Positions 1 to 6,837 of a stretch of DNA of 7,910 bases are shown here, in pieces. Under the pieces are notes generated by a model. That model did not search any database. It was not told the origin of the DNA and saw only the letters and a list, made by a program, of their open reading frames with translations. The position numbers and the translations under genes were made by a program. The stretch's first letter is position 1, and every line of letters begins with the position of its first letter. The stretch spans positions 1-7,910 of the forward strand of contig JAOZKO010000123.1 of NCBI GenBank assembly GCA_029935325.1, given 5' to 3'. This DNA is from Bacteroidales bacterium. GTDB taxonomy: Bacteria; Bacteroidota; Bacteroidia; Bacteroidales; UBA1556.

Positions 1-2
1 AT

Positions 3-164
3 TCTGGTCCAATATTCTCAAAAATAATTAATTATATGCAAACCCATCCAAATCAAGCAAAGATGAAGGAGAATAAAGAAAAGCTAAGCTTGCACTTTGG
101 TAGGGTCGAAAATGTAGAACAAGCATTAGGAAAAATACGTCGCCTTTCGGAATGGGTGGGATAG
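3..164 (+). CDS. Partial CDS, C-terminal end (possibly transcription-repair coupling factor Mfd)
   Basis: This reading frame is open from the left edge to a TAG at 162-164 and gives about 53 residues ending in RRLSEWVG; the other two forward frames close within the first 32 bases. The composition looks like real protein, with a charged segment followed by an amphipathic helix. The pattern of an Ile/Tyr/Gln-rich helix, then MKENKEKLSLHFGRVENVEQ, then a short terminal helix resembles from memory the C-terminal tail of Bacteroidota Mfd proteins, the helicase that removes stalled RNA polymerase and recruits excision repair. A class I aminotransferase C-terminus is an alternative with a similar pattern. 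No catalytic motif lies in the visible part, so the family call is tentative. An internal ATG at 36 could also start a 42-residue ORF, but an open frame to the edge favours a truncated longer gene. Confidence 0.45.
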   Translation, partial: SGPIFSKIINYMQTHPNQAKMKENKEKLSLHFGRVENVEQALGKIRRLSEWVG

Positions 165-177
165 AAAAAAGAAAGTA

Positions 178-207
178 CTCCTTGGAGAAGGAGGTTGCTA
201 TTTTTTT
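178..207 (+). terminator. Possible weak intrinsic terminator after the left-edge gene
   Basis: CTCCTT (178-183) and AAGGAG (188-193) form a perfect 6-bp stem with a GGAG loop, followed after 7 bases by seven T (201-207). It lies 14 bases after the stop codon of the partial gene, which is the expected place. The gap between stem and T-run makes it weaker than a textbook terminator. Confidence 0.35.
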
Positions 208-224
208 GTGAAAAAATATTCACA
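207..224. promoter_or_regulatory. Interrupted palindrome upstream of ssb
   Basis: TGTGAAAAAATATTCACA has 6-bp perfect inverted arms (TGTGAA/TTCACA) around a 6-base AT spacer. It lies about 125 bases upstream of the ssb start and 87 bases upstream of the putative -7 box. It could be an operator or the base of a small hairpin. It resembles a CRP-type site, but the TGTGA/TCACA half-sites are 8 bases apart instead of the usual 6. Confidence 0.2.
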
Positions 225-310
225 CTTGATAAAAATTTTCTGAAAAAATAGTCAGAGGATTGACTAATTATTTTTTTTTGAACACCCATCAAAATCAAAA
301 TAAATCATTG

Positions 311-318
311 TATCTTTG
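311..318 (+). promoter_or_regulatory. Bacteroidota-type -7 promoter box for ssb
   Basis: TATCTTTG matches the Bacteroidota -7 consensus TAnnTTTG exactly and lies 31 bases before the ssb ATG, predicting a short leader that begins near 323. No TTTG sits at the usual -33 spacing; the nearest one upstream (277-280) is about 30 bases away. The leader is A/T-rich without a Shine-Dalgarno sequence, as is usual in this phylum. Confidence 0.5.
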
Positions 319-349
319 GCATTCAGTTAAAACTTAAAAATTCAAAATT

Positions 350-835
350 ATGGCAGGAATAAATAAAGTAATATTAGTAGGAAATTTGGGTTCTGATCCT
401 GAAATCAGAGCTCTTGATAGTGGATTAAAAGTCGCCACATTAAGTTTAGCAACAAGCGAATCATATAAAGACAAAGATGGCAACTGGCAAGAGCAAACAG
501 AGTGGCATCGAATAGTTTTTTGGCGTAAAATGGCTGAGACTGCTGAAAACTACTTAAAAAAAGGTAGTAAAATTTATGTTGAAGGTAGGCTACGCACACG
601 CTCGTGGACTGATAAAGACAATGTAACACGCTATACAACAGAAATAAATGGTGACCGTCTTTTGATGCTCGATAAACGTGAAGGTAGTGGTAGTTTCCCT
701 CCTCCTCCAAGTGCTGGTGATGCTCCTGCACAACAAAATAATCAGGCACAAACTCCACAGAATACCCAAGCTGAAAAGCCTAAAGATCCAGAAATAAATA
801 AAACTTCTGAGCCAGAGGATGATTTGCCATTCTAA
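350..835 (+). CDS. ssb: Single-stranded DNA-binding protein (SSB)
   Basis: SSB coats single-stranded DNA during replication, recombination and repair, and recruits partner enzymes through its C-terminal tip. The 161-residue product has a typical N-terminal OB-fold (about 3-108): it opens with NKVILVGNLGSDPEIR, continues through SLATSESYKDKDG and EQTEWHRIVFW, and then KGSKIYVEGRLRTRSWTD. Trp52 and Trp86 align with the ssDNA-stacking Trp54 and Trp88 of Escherichia coli SSB, Trp58 falls near its Phe60, and Tyr39 occupies the Trp40 position. A disordered Pro/Gln/Asn-rich linker (about 113-150) leads to the acidic tip EPEDDLPF, the protein-interaction motif. Length is normal for the family. The ATG at 350 is chosen because the conserved sequence begins at residue 4 and a -7 box lies just upstream. 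It is transcribed alone, with a strong terminator following. Confidence 0.97.
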   Translation: MAGINKVILVGNLGSDPEIRALDSGLKVATLSLATSESYKDKDGNWQEQTEWHRIVFWRKMAETAENYLKKGSKIYVEGRLRTRSWTDKDNVTRYTTEINGDRLLMLDKREGSGSFPPPPSAGDAPAQQNNQAQTPQNTQAEKPKDPEINKTSEPEDDLPF

Positions 836-872
836 ATGACTATTATTTGAGCCGAATATCAAGTAAAGCATC

Positions 873-914
873 GACCCTCACCCAAGGAAACACCTTTGGT
901 GAGGGTCTTTGTTT
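873..914 (+). terminator. Intrinsic terminator of ssb
   Basis: GACCCTCACC (873-882) pairs perfectly with GGTGAGGGTC (898-907). After one C/T mismatch, AAGG (884-887) pairs with CCTT (893-896) around a 5-base loop. The stem is followed by TTTGTTT. It begins 37 bases after the ssb stop and ends before the promoter of the next gene, separating the two transcription units. Confidence 0.88.
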
Positions 915-923
915 ATTATAATT

Positions 924-931
924 TAGATTTG
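924..931 (+). promoter_or_regulatory. Bacteroidota-type -7 box for the 5'-nucleotidase gene
   Basis: TAGATTTG is an exact match to TAnnTTTG, 17 bases before the ATG at 949 and just behind the ssb terminator. This would give a very short leader (about 12 bases). A TTTG at 895-898 is 25 bases upstream, a little farther than the usual -33 spacing, and lies inside the terminator stem. Confidence 0.4.
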
Positions 932-948
932 TAAATTATTATAATTTC

Positions 949-2673
949 ATGAAATACTTAAGCTCTCTTTTTCTTATTCTGCTATTTCTATCAGCTTGCA
1001 ATACTACTGAACAAAAGCCTGATATTAATATCAGTATAATTGAAACCACAGATGTACATGGTCGGTTTTTTCCTTTTGACTTGGTTAAACAAAAAGAGTC
1101 TAAAGGCAGTCTATCACAAGTTTTTTCCTATATACAAGCTTTGCGGAAGCATGACTCCATAAGCGTTGTCCTTCTTGATAATGGAGATTTATTGCAGGGA
1201 ACACCAATTGTATATTATGCAAACTATGTGAATAAAGACAGTTGTGAAGTTGTAGCTGAAATGTTGAATTTTATGCAATATGATGCACAAACTGTAGGTA
1301 ATCATGATATTGAAGCAGGGCATGGAGTTTATGATAGTTATAGAGAAGCTCTCGATTTTCCATTATTGGCAGCCAATGCAATCGATTCTATTAGCGGAGA
1401 GCCATATTTCAAACCATATACAATAATTGAGCGACAAGGTGTTAAAATTGCAATTTTGGGATTAATTACACCATCTATTCCTAATTGGCTGCCTGAGAGT
1501 TTATGGTCAGGAATTTACTTTGAAGACATGGTAGAGAGTGCCAGAAAATGGATGAAAATTATTAAAGAGAAGGAAAAACCTGAGATTATTGTTGGCCTTT
1601 TTCATGCAGGATTAAATGCCGAATATGGTGGAGCAGATCCTAATGCAGCTCTAAACGAAAATGCAAGTTTATTGGTTGCAAAGCAAGTTGCTGGTTTTGA
1701 TATAATCTTTAGTGGTCATGACCATCATAAAACTACAATGATAATTAAAAACATCGATTCTGCTGAAGTCCTTATACTTAATGCCGGCTCGCATGCTAAT
1801 AATATTGCTCAAGCAAATATTAAATTACAATGGAATGATCAAAACCAATCCTATGAAAAGGCATTTTCAGCATCTTTAGTTTCCATGGAAAATATTTTAC
1901 CTGATTCAAATTTCCTAAGCACTTTTGATTGGTGGTTTGATAGTGCAAAAGTTTATGTAGAAGAAGAAATAGCTTTTCTGGATACCGATATTAAAGCCCA
2001 AGAAGCTCTATACGGTCCTTCTGCTTTTGTGGATATGATTCACCAAGCTCAATTGGATATTAGTGGTGCTGATATTTCTTTTGCTGCGCCTTTTTCTACT
2101 AATACTATTTTGTCAAAAGGAATATTTACTCGAGCTGATTTATTTAAACTCTATCGCTACGAAAACTTCCTTTGCACCATCGAACTTAGCGGTGCTGAAA
2201 TAAAGAAATATTTAGAGTATTCAACTGATTTATGGTTTGATTCAGTGCTAAATAGTGAAGGCAATATGCTATTATTAAATGCTGAATCAGATAAAAACAA
2301 CCGCTATTTAAACCTAAAAAACGCATATTATAATTTTGATTCTGGAGCAGGATTACGTTATTTGGTTTATCCGAATTTACCAAAAGGTTCAAAAATAAGC
2401 ATTGTATCAATGGCAGATAATTATCCGTTTGATATGGAAAAAGTATATACCGTAGTAATGAATTCCTATAGAGTAAATGGTGGTGGAGGTCATTTAACCA
2501 AAGGAGTGGGACTCAGCAAGCAGGAATTAAAATCTAGATTCGTAAAATGTTCCAAAGACGATTTTAGAAACTTATTGGGAGAATGGCTTTCAAAACAAAG
2601 TCAACCATATCAGCCTAAATCTTTTAACACATGGCAAGCTGTTTATTATACAAAGCCAATTACAGAATATTAG
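949..2673 (+). CDS. Lipoprotein metallophosphatase / 5'-nucleotidase (UshA/CpdB-like)
   Basis: The 574-residue product fits the bifunctional metallophosphatase/5'-nucleotidase family, which removes phosphate from extracellular nucleotides or 2',3'-cyclic nucleotides for salvage. An N-terminal lipoprotein signal ends in the lipobox LSAC with Cys17, so the mature protein should be membrane-anchored on the periplasmic side or in the outer membrane. The N-terminal calcineurin-like phosphatase domain (about 27-310) carries the dinuclear-metal ligands: Asp35 and His37 in TTDVHGR, Asp80 in DNGD, Asn118 in GNHD, His219 in FHAG, and His257/His259 in GHDHH. The C-terminal substrate-binding domain (about 345-545) shows APFSTNTILSKG, the FDSGAGLRY region and MNSYRVNGGGGH, typical of 5_nucleotid_C. 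All ligands are intact and the length is normal. Whether the preferred substrate is 5'-NMP, cyclic nucleotide or a nucleotide sugar cannot be told. It is flanked by hairpins on both sides, so probably monocistronic. Confidence 0.93.
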   Translation: MKYLSSLFLILLFLSACNTTEQKPDINISIIETTDVHGRFFPFDLVKQKESKGSLSQVFSYIQALRKHDSISVVLLDNGDLLQGTPIVYYANYVNKDSCEVVAEMLNFMQYDAQTVGNHDIEAGHGVYDSYREALDFPLLAANAIDSISGEPYFKPYTIIERQGVKIAILGLITPSIPNWLPESLWSGIYFEDMVESARKWMKIIKEKEKPEIIVGLFHAGLNAEYGGADPNAALNENASLLVAKQVAGFDIIFSGHDHHKTTMIIKNIDSAEVLILNAGSHANNIAQANIKLQWNDQNQSYEKAFSASLVSMENILPDSNFLSTFDWWFDSAKVYVEEEIAFLDTDIKAQEALYGPSAFVDMIHQAQLDISGADISFAAPFSTNTILSKGIFTRADLFKLYRYENFLCTIELSGAEIKKYLEYSTDLWFDSVLNSEGNMLLLNAESDKNNRYLNLKNAYYNFDSGAGLRYLVYPNLPKGSKISIVSMADNYPFDMEKVYTVVMNSYRVNGGGGHLTKGVGLSKQELKSRFVKCSKDDFRNLLGEWLSKQSQPYQPKSFNTWQAVYYTKPITEY

Positions 2674-2674
2674 T

Positions 2675-2706
2675 ATACAGGGCAGCCCTTTAGATTTGCC
2701 CTGTAT
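2675..2706 (+). terminator. Hairpin after the 5'-nucleotidase gene (probable terminator)
   Basis: ATACAGGGCA (2675-2684) and TGCCCTGTAT (2697-2706) form a perfect 10-bp stem with a 12-base loop, starting two bases after the TAG stop. There is no clear T-run behind it, so it may act as a factor-assisted terminator or as a 3'-end stabiliser rather than a classical intrinsic terminator. Confidence 0.6.
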
Positions 2707-2719
2707 TAGTATATTAATA

Positions 2720-2735
2720 ATGGTAGTAGTACCAT
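2720..2735. promoter_or_regulatory. Short palindrome in the promoter region of the M48 protease gene (candidate operator)
   Basis: ATGGTA-GTAG-TACCAT is a perfect 6-bp inverted repeat with a 4-base centre. It ends 10 bases before the -7 box at 2746-2753, in the spacer/-33 region where a regulator could block RNA polymerase. It is short enough to be chance in AT-rich DNA. Confidence 0.25.
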
Positions 2736-2745
2736 AATAATTAAT

Positions 2746-2753
2746 TATTTTTG
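2746..2753 (+). promoter_or_regulatory. Bacteroidota-type -7 box for the M48 protease gene
   Basis: TATTTTTG fits TAnnTTTG exactly and lies 25 bases before the ATG at 2779, giving a leader of roughly 20 bases. No TTTG is present at the usual -33 distance. Confidence 0.45.
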
Positions 2754-2778
2754 CATTAATATTAAACATCATCGATTT

Positions 2779-4200
2779 ATGAAGCATCTATACATTCTTT
2801 TAGTTATTCTATTGAGTTTTTCCGTTTCTCTGAATTCTCAGAATATAAATTTTGATAAAAAGCTGGGGGCAAAAAATGCGGAAACTGTAAAGACACAAAT
2901 GGGCATTTACAATGATTCAGCAATGAATGCATATATTAATCGCATAGGCCAACGATTAGTATCTAAACTTGATTCTCAACTTTTTGAATATCAATTTTTA
3001 TTGGTTCCACAAGAAATGCCAAATTCATTTGCCCTACCTGGTGGTTATATTTATGTTACCACAGGCATTATTCCATTACTTGAAAGTGAAGATGAATTAG
3101 CTTGTATTTTAGGACATGAGATTACTCATTCACAAAACCGACATGGAGTAAAGCAAATAAAGATGGGTATAGGCCCTAAACTTGCCGAAATACCGGGAAA
3201 TTTAGTTGGTATTATTAATAAGAACTTGGGTAATATGTTAAATGCTCCAATTACAGTTTCAAGTGCAATGATGATGGCATCATATAGTCGTAAGCATGAA
3301 ACTGAGGCTGACGATGTGGGAATTGCACTTGCAGCAGCAGCAGGATACGACCCTTTTGTTTTGGCTGATGCTCTTGAAAGAATGAGCCTAGCAATTGAAG
3401 TAACCACTGGGAATAAAGAGCAAAAAAGCTATTTTGCTGACCACCCATATACACCAGATAGAAATGAAAATATAAAATTAAAAGCAAAAGAAATAAGCAT
3501 TGTTCCTGCTGAAAAAATATCTGATAATTATTTGATGGAGTTTAATGGTGTAATATTTGGTAAAAGCCCTGCCCATGGAGTTATTCGCAAAAATAAATTC
3601 TTACATCCCGATATTGATTTCTATATTGAATTTCCAAAAGGATGGGAAATAAGTAATGAATCAACCGCTGTTGGTGCTGTAAGTGTTAATAATAAGGCAG
3701 CAATAATACTCGGTGTTGAACAATCAGGAATAAGCCCAAAGGAGGCTAGTGCAAAATTTATCAAAGGTTTAGATAAAAAAACTCAAGACAAGCTCACCAA
3801 TGCTAAGGCCTATGATTTGAATGGCAATAAAGGATATATAGTTGAGTTTACCGAAATAAGTAAAAAGGATACAATGTATGCCTATGCTTTATGGTTGCAG
3901 GTTGATAGTTCACTGATAAAACTTCTGGGAATAGCACCCTTGGATTACCTTGATACACTTAAAACTTCAGCTGCAAGCTTAAGGAGTTTAACAGTTAGCG
4001 AAAAGAAGTCAATTAATAAAAAAGTTCTAACTATTGTAAAAGCAATTAAAGGAGAAACTATAGCAACATTGAGTAAGCGTACAAATAATAAACTTAGTAT
4101 TAAGTTAACAGCTATCATCAATGATCGTAAAGTTGAAAACACCTTAAAAGAAGACGAAGAAGTTAAAATCGTGACTGAAGTTCCTTATTTTGTTGAGTAA
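2779..4200 (+). CDS. Exported M48-family zinc metalloprotease with LysM-like C-terminus
   Basis: The 473-residue product is an M48 (Ste24/HtpX/BepA-type) peptidase. A signal peptide covers about residues 1-20 (hydrophobic core YILLVILLSFSVSL, likely cut before Gln21), placing it in the periplasm or outer membrane. The catalytic domain (about 30-240) shows NSFALPGGYIYVTTG at 82-96, the zinc motif HEITH (His113, Glu114, His117), the third ligand Glu174 in ETEADDVG, and HPYTPDR at 222-228. There is no multi-pass membrane part, which favours the BepA-like soluble group, known for outer-membrane protein quality control. No TPR repeats are evident. The region from about 265 (LHPDIDFYIEFPKGW) matches the extra domain seen in several exported M48 proteins. 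The last 65 residues (KAIKGETIATLSKRTNNKLS to the end) read like a degenerate LysM fold. The start follows directly after a -7 box; the gene looks monocistronic. Confidence 0.9.
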   Translation: MKHLYILLVILLSFSVSLNSQNINFDKKLGAKNAETVKTQMGIYNDSAMNAYINRIGQRLVSKLDSQLFEYQFLLVPQEMPNSFALPGGYIYVTTGIIPLLESEDELACILGHEITHSQNRHGVKQIKMGIGPKLAEIPGNLVGIINKNLGNMLNAPITVSSAMMMASYSRKHETEADDVGIALAAAAGYDPFVLADALERMSLAIEVTTGNKEQKSYFADHPYTPDRNENIKLKAKEISIVPAEKISDNYLMEFNGVIFGKSPAHGVIRKNKFLHPDIDFYIEFPKGWEISNESTAVGAVSVNNKAAIILGVEQSGISPKEASAKFIKGLDKKTQDKLTNAKAYDLNGNKGYIVEFTEISKKDTMYAYALWLQVDSSLIKLLGIAPLDYLDTLKTSAASLRSLTVSEKKSINKKVLTIVKAIKGETIATLSKRTNNKLSIKLTAIINDRKVENTLKEDEEVKIVTEVPYFVE

Positions 4201-4223
4201 TTGATTTGTCTTCGCTTTTTTAG

Positions 4224-4261
4224 AACACTGATGACGCGGATTTAATGGATTTTCACGGATT
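4224..4261. repeat. GGATT-rich intergenic element
   Basis: The pentamer GGATT occurs three times at 9-10-base spacing (4238, 4247, 4257) inside an otherwise AT-rich convergent gap. Read on the minus strand it contains AATCCGTGAAAATCC followed by a related ATCC unit. I recall similar sequence in intergenic regions of other Bacteroidota genomes, but cannot verify this here. It codes for nothing recognisable. Confidence 0.4.
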
Positions 4262-4283
4262 ATTTTCTAGTCACTTCTTTGCT

Positions 4284-4331
4284 CTCAACTTCTCCAATTC
4301 TCAATTTCTCAACTTCTCAACTTCTCTAGCT
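4284..4331. repeat. Octanucleotide tandem repeat, about six units
   Basis: Six consecutive 8-base units follow CTCAACTT or a close variant: CTCAACTT, CTCCAATT, CTCAATTT, CTCAACTT, CTCAACTT, CTCTAGCT. Three units are identical and the outer ones decay. The array ends 34 bases beyond the stop codon of the minus-strand penicillin acylase gene, in the gap between convergent genes. On the minus strand it reads as AAGTTGAG repeats. It is too short-period, and lacks spacers, to be CRISPR. Confidence 0.8.
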
Positions 4332-4365
4332 CTCCTCCACCAAAGCTTCAGCGCAGGTGAACTCC

Positions 4366-6747
4366 TCATTCCTCCTCCAAAACAGGCAGCAACCACAAAC
4401 TACGATGTGCCTCATTCAGCTTATCCTTACTAATAATATGCTGTCGGTATTTGCCATCAACAAACATCTGGGCTTGGTCGCTATAATGTGGACTCATAAT
4501 ATTTCCTGATTGTCCTGTGGGAATAATACCAATGGCAGAATCGGGAGTAGCAAAATCAAGTAAGCAGCGCATTGCAGGACCAGATTTAATGACATACGTA
4601 GCTTTATCGCTATATACAAATCCTTCTTTATCAACAACTTCTAAGCTGCCACTTTTGGGGAATGGCCCTACATTAAATATTTTATCAAAAGGTTCTTTTC
4701 TTCCAATAGGATGCACATGCTCCAATTGGTGAACTTCACCCCACTGCCATTTGGAAATATCATCACCCAATTGCTGGCTTAATGACTCTACTGTTTTTTC
4801 AAAAGCTAGATTAAACAAAAGCTGCCTATTGCCTGACCACCAAACCGAAGACTGGTCATTAATTAATCGCTCCAAATTATTCTTTAGCGTATAAGTATTT
4901 AATAATTGCTGAAATCTTTCGTCACCAAGTTTTTCACCAGGTCCTACTTCTAAGCTATAATATATCATTCGGGTAAAAATAGTAGCTCCTACTGATTCGA
5001 TATTATAATTCCCATCCCAGTTTTCCAAGGCTTTTGCAACACTATTTAATGATGGACTAGCCAACTCATCAATAGCTAATTGTGATATGAAAACATCTCT
5101 AATTCTTAAATCTCGATGCGAAAAATTATCCATATGAATAGCCTTTAGTCCATCAATATCCCACTTTGCCTGTTGATTTAATAATTCCTCAATTCGTTCG
5201 GCTCTATATCCAGGGGCATAATATCCTGATATACTCATTGAGTCATAGATTCCGGGAGAATTATTAGCAGTAATAATATATCCTTTGGTAGGATTAATTA
5301 ACCTAGGATTTTTTTCAAAAGAATAATAATTATGAGGTAGAGTATCTGTTGCTCCATCCATATATAACTTAGAGTTTAAACTTGAATCTCGTTTAGGAAG
5401 CAATCCTGTTGACCACCAAGCAATATTATCTTGCTTATCGGCATACATAACATTTAATCCTAGAATATCGATATCGGCCATTGCCTTTTCAAAATCTACT
5501 ATATTCTTAGCATTATTCATATCGTAAGTTGCGTGCAACGACTTGGAAAGTACATGCATTGGAGTCCACCATAAAGAAACCGTTTTTTGAGATTCTCCCT
5601 GTACAACTTGCTGAAAATCATCATTAAGAATCGGGCCTCTAGAGCTTAATTTTACTTCAAACATTACCGAAGCCGAATCTTTAACTTTAATTTCTTGTTT
5701 AATTATATCAAAATTCCTCCACTCATCACCTTGCTTATACTGCTTCGGATTGTTTGGATTAATAGTCTCATAATATAAGTCCATATTATCTAAAGGAAAA
5801 ATAGTCAATCCCCAAGCGATATCATTATTATGCCCAATTATTGCAAAAGGCATCCCTGCAAGATAATATCCATACATATGAAATCCAGGATATTCCATAT
5901 ACGCTTCAAACCAAACTGATGGTTGAGAGTATCCGATATGAGTATCGTTGGCAAAAATTGCTTTCCCGCTTTTAGTTTTACTTTTCGATAGCAACCAAGC
6001 ATTTGATCCCTCCCAATATGGCAGAGGTAAATCATAGGGAAACTTATATAAATCGCTAGATATATTACTGGCGATAATTTCCTTTACAGAATATGGCCTA
6101 TAATTTGAACTCCCGGAAGTAGAATCTGACTCAAATACTTCTGCATAATCCTCTCCTAACTGCTCTGCAATATATTGCATTATAGGCTCTGTAGTAAGTG
6201 CGGTAGTAAATCCTAAAGCCATAAAACCAAGGCTAGAATATATATCTGATGGTTCAAATTCCTTAGGAGTAAACCCTAAAAGTGTAAACTCTATTGGCAT
6301 TTGACCTTTTTCAATAAATGAATTAATACCTTTAATATATGATAATGAAAGTTTTTGCATTTCGCCATTTTGAGAGTCGCTAAAAAAGGCATCTGCATTT
6401 CGCTTCGACATTTCATTAAAACCTAAAGTCCGCATTTTTTTATCCGTACTTATAAGTTTTGGCCCTAGAATTTCTGATAATTCTCCATTGGCTAATCGCC
6501 TTAATAATTCCATTTGAAACAGGCGCTCCTGAGCATGTGCATAACCTAGAGCAAAATAGGCGTCTTCCCCGTTTTTTGCGTAAATATGAGGAACTCCAAA
6601 GTCATCATATACTATTTGTGTGGAATCTGCTATACCTTCTAATTCAAATTCACCTATATATTTTGGAGCAGTATTTTTTATCCATAAAAACAATACAGCA
6701 CTAGTAAATACAATCAATAAAGCAATAAAAATCAAAAACTTTTTCAT
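4366..6747 (-). CDS. Penicillin acylase family protein (S45 Ntn hydrolase)
   Basis: The 793-residue product belongs to the penicillin-acylase family of N-terminal-nucleophile hydrolases, which cleave amide bonds of beta-lactams, acyl-homoserine lactones or other N-acyl compounds. Residues about 4-23 form a hydrophobic signal or anchor, so it acts outside the cytoplasm. The alpha part includes YDDFGVPHIYAKNGEDAYFA and GYAHAQERLFQMELLRR. Autocatalytic cleavage is expected before Ser248 in EGSNAW, which becomes the beta-chain N-terminus and nucleophile; ANDTHIG (265-271), GHNNDIAWG (305-313), ANNSPG (494-499, the expected oxyanion-hole Asn) and GQSGNIMSPHYSDQ (745-758) complete the family pattern. 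Length and catalytic residues are intact, so it should be active. The substrate cannot be inferred; beta-lactam cleavage should not be assumed from the family name. It is convergent with the M48 gene and divergent from the barrel gene, so it is its own unit. Confidence 0.94.
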   Translation of the reverse strand: MKKFLIFIALLIVFTSAVLFLWIKNTAPKYIGEFELEGIADSTQIVYDDFGVPHIYAKNGEDAYFALGYAHAQERLFQMELLRRLANGELSEILGPKLISTDKKMRTLGFNEMSKRNADAFFSDSQNGEMQKLSLSYIKGINSFIEKGQMPIEFTLLGFTPKEFEPSDIYSSLGFMALGFTTALTTEPIMQYIAEQLGEDYAEVFESDSTSGSSNYRPYSVKEIIASNISSDLYKFPYDLPLPYWEGSNAWLLSKSKTKSGKAIFANDTHIGYSQPSVWFEAYMEYPGFHMYGYYLAGMPFAIIGHNNDIAWGLTIFPLDNMDLYYETINPNNPKQYKQGDEWRNFDIIKQEIKVKDSASVMFEVKLSSRGPILNDDFQQVVQGESQKTVSLWWTPMHVLSKSLHATYDMNNAKNIVDFEKAMADIDILGLNVMYADKQDNIAWWSTGLLPKRDSSLNSKLYMDGATDTLPHNYYSFEKNPRLINPTKGYIITANNSPGIYDSMSISGYYAPGYRAERIEELLNQQAKWDIDGLKAIHMDNFSHRDLRIRDVFISQLAIDELASPSLNSVAKALENWDGNYNIESVGATIFTRMIYYSLEVGPGEKLGDERFQQLLNTYTLKNNLERLINDQSSVWWSGNRQLLFNLAFEKTVESLSQQLGDDISKWQWGEVHQLEHVHPIGRKEPFDKIFNVGPFPKSGSLEVVDKEGFVYSDKATYVIKSGPAMRCLLDFATPDSAIGIIPTGQSGNIMSPHYSDQAQMFVDGKYRQHIISKDKLNEAHRSLWLLPVLEEE

Positions 6748-6807
6748 GAATAATATGTTTAATTTTCTGTAAATAATGTTCTTGCCAGAACTTCCCTTAA
6801 ATTATTT

Positions 6808-6825
6808 CAAAGATATACAAATATA
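6808..6825 (-). promoter_or_regulatory. Two -7 boxes upstream of the penicillin acylase gene
   Basis: On the minus strand, TATCTTTG (6815-6808) and TATATTTG (6825-6818) each match TAnnTTTG exactly and lie 61-78 bases before the start at 6747. TATCTTTG is identical to the ssb box. Neither has a TTTG at the usual -33 spacing. The closer one predicts a leader of about 55 bases. Confidence 0.45.
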
Positions 6826-6837
6826 GAGACCTCGATT

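Noticed and set aside
207..224. Canonical CRP binding site
   Set aside because: Half-site spacing is 8 rather than 6, and the site lies too far upstream of the ssb -7 box for a confident call.
53..298. 81-residue minus-strand ORF overlapping the left-edge gene
   Set aside because: Low-complexity Phe/Ser/Lys translation from AT-rich intergenic DNA, antisense to a more protein-like open frame, crossing the T-run and palindrome; no recognisable motif.
405..871. Minus-strand ORFs opposite ssb
   Set aside because: Antisense shadows of a certain gene; no independent start signal or protein motif.
4284..4331. Possible CRISPR array
   Set aside because: The 8-base period has no spacers and no cas genes are nearby; it is a simple tandem repeat.
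4245..4433. 62-residue plus-strand ORF with NFS repeats
   Set aside because: Its translation is produced by the octamer repeat and the antisense of the penicillin acylase C-terminus; not a credible gene.
949..6747. Operon or pathway joining the nucleotidase, protease and penicillin acylase
   Set aside because: Hairpins, separate promoter boxes and opposite orientation separate them; the only common trait is export.
4366..6747. Beta-lactam resistance gene
   Set aside because: The penicillin acylase family has many physiological substrates, and nothing in the sequence or context points to resistance.
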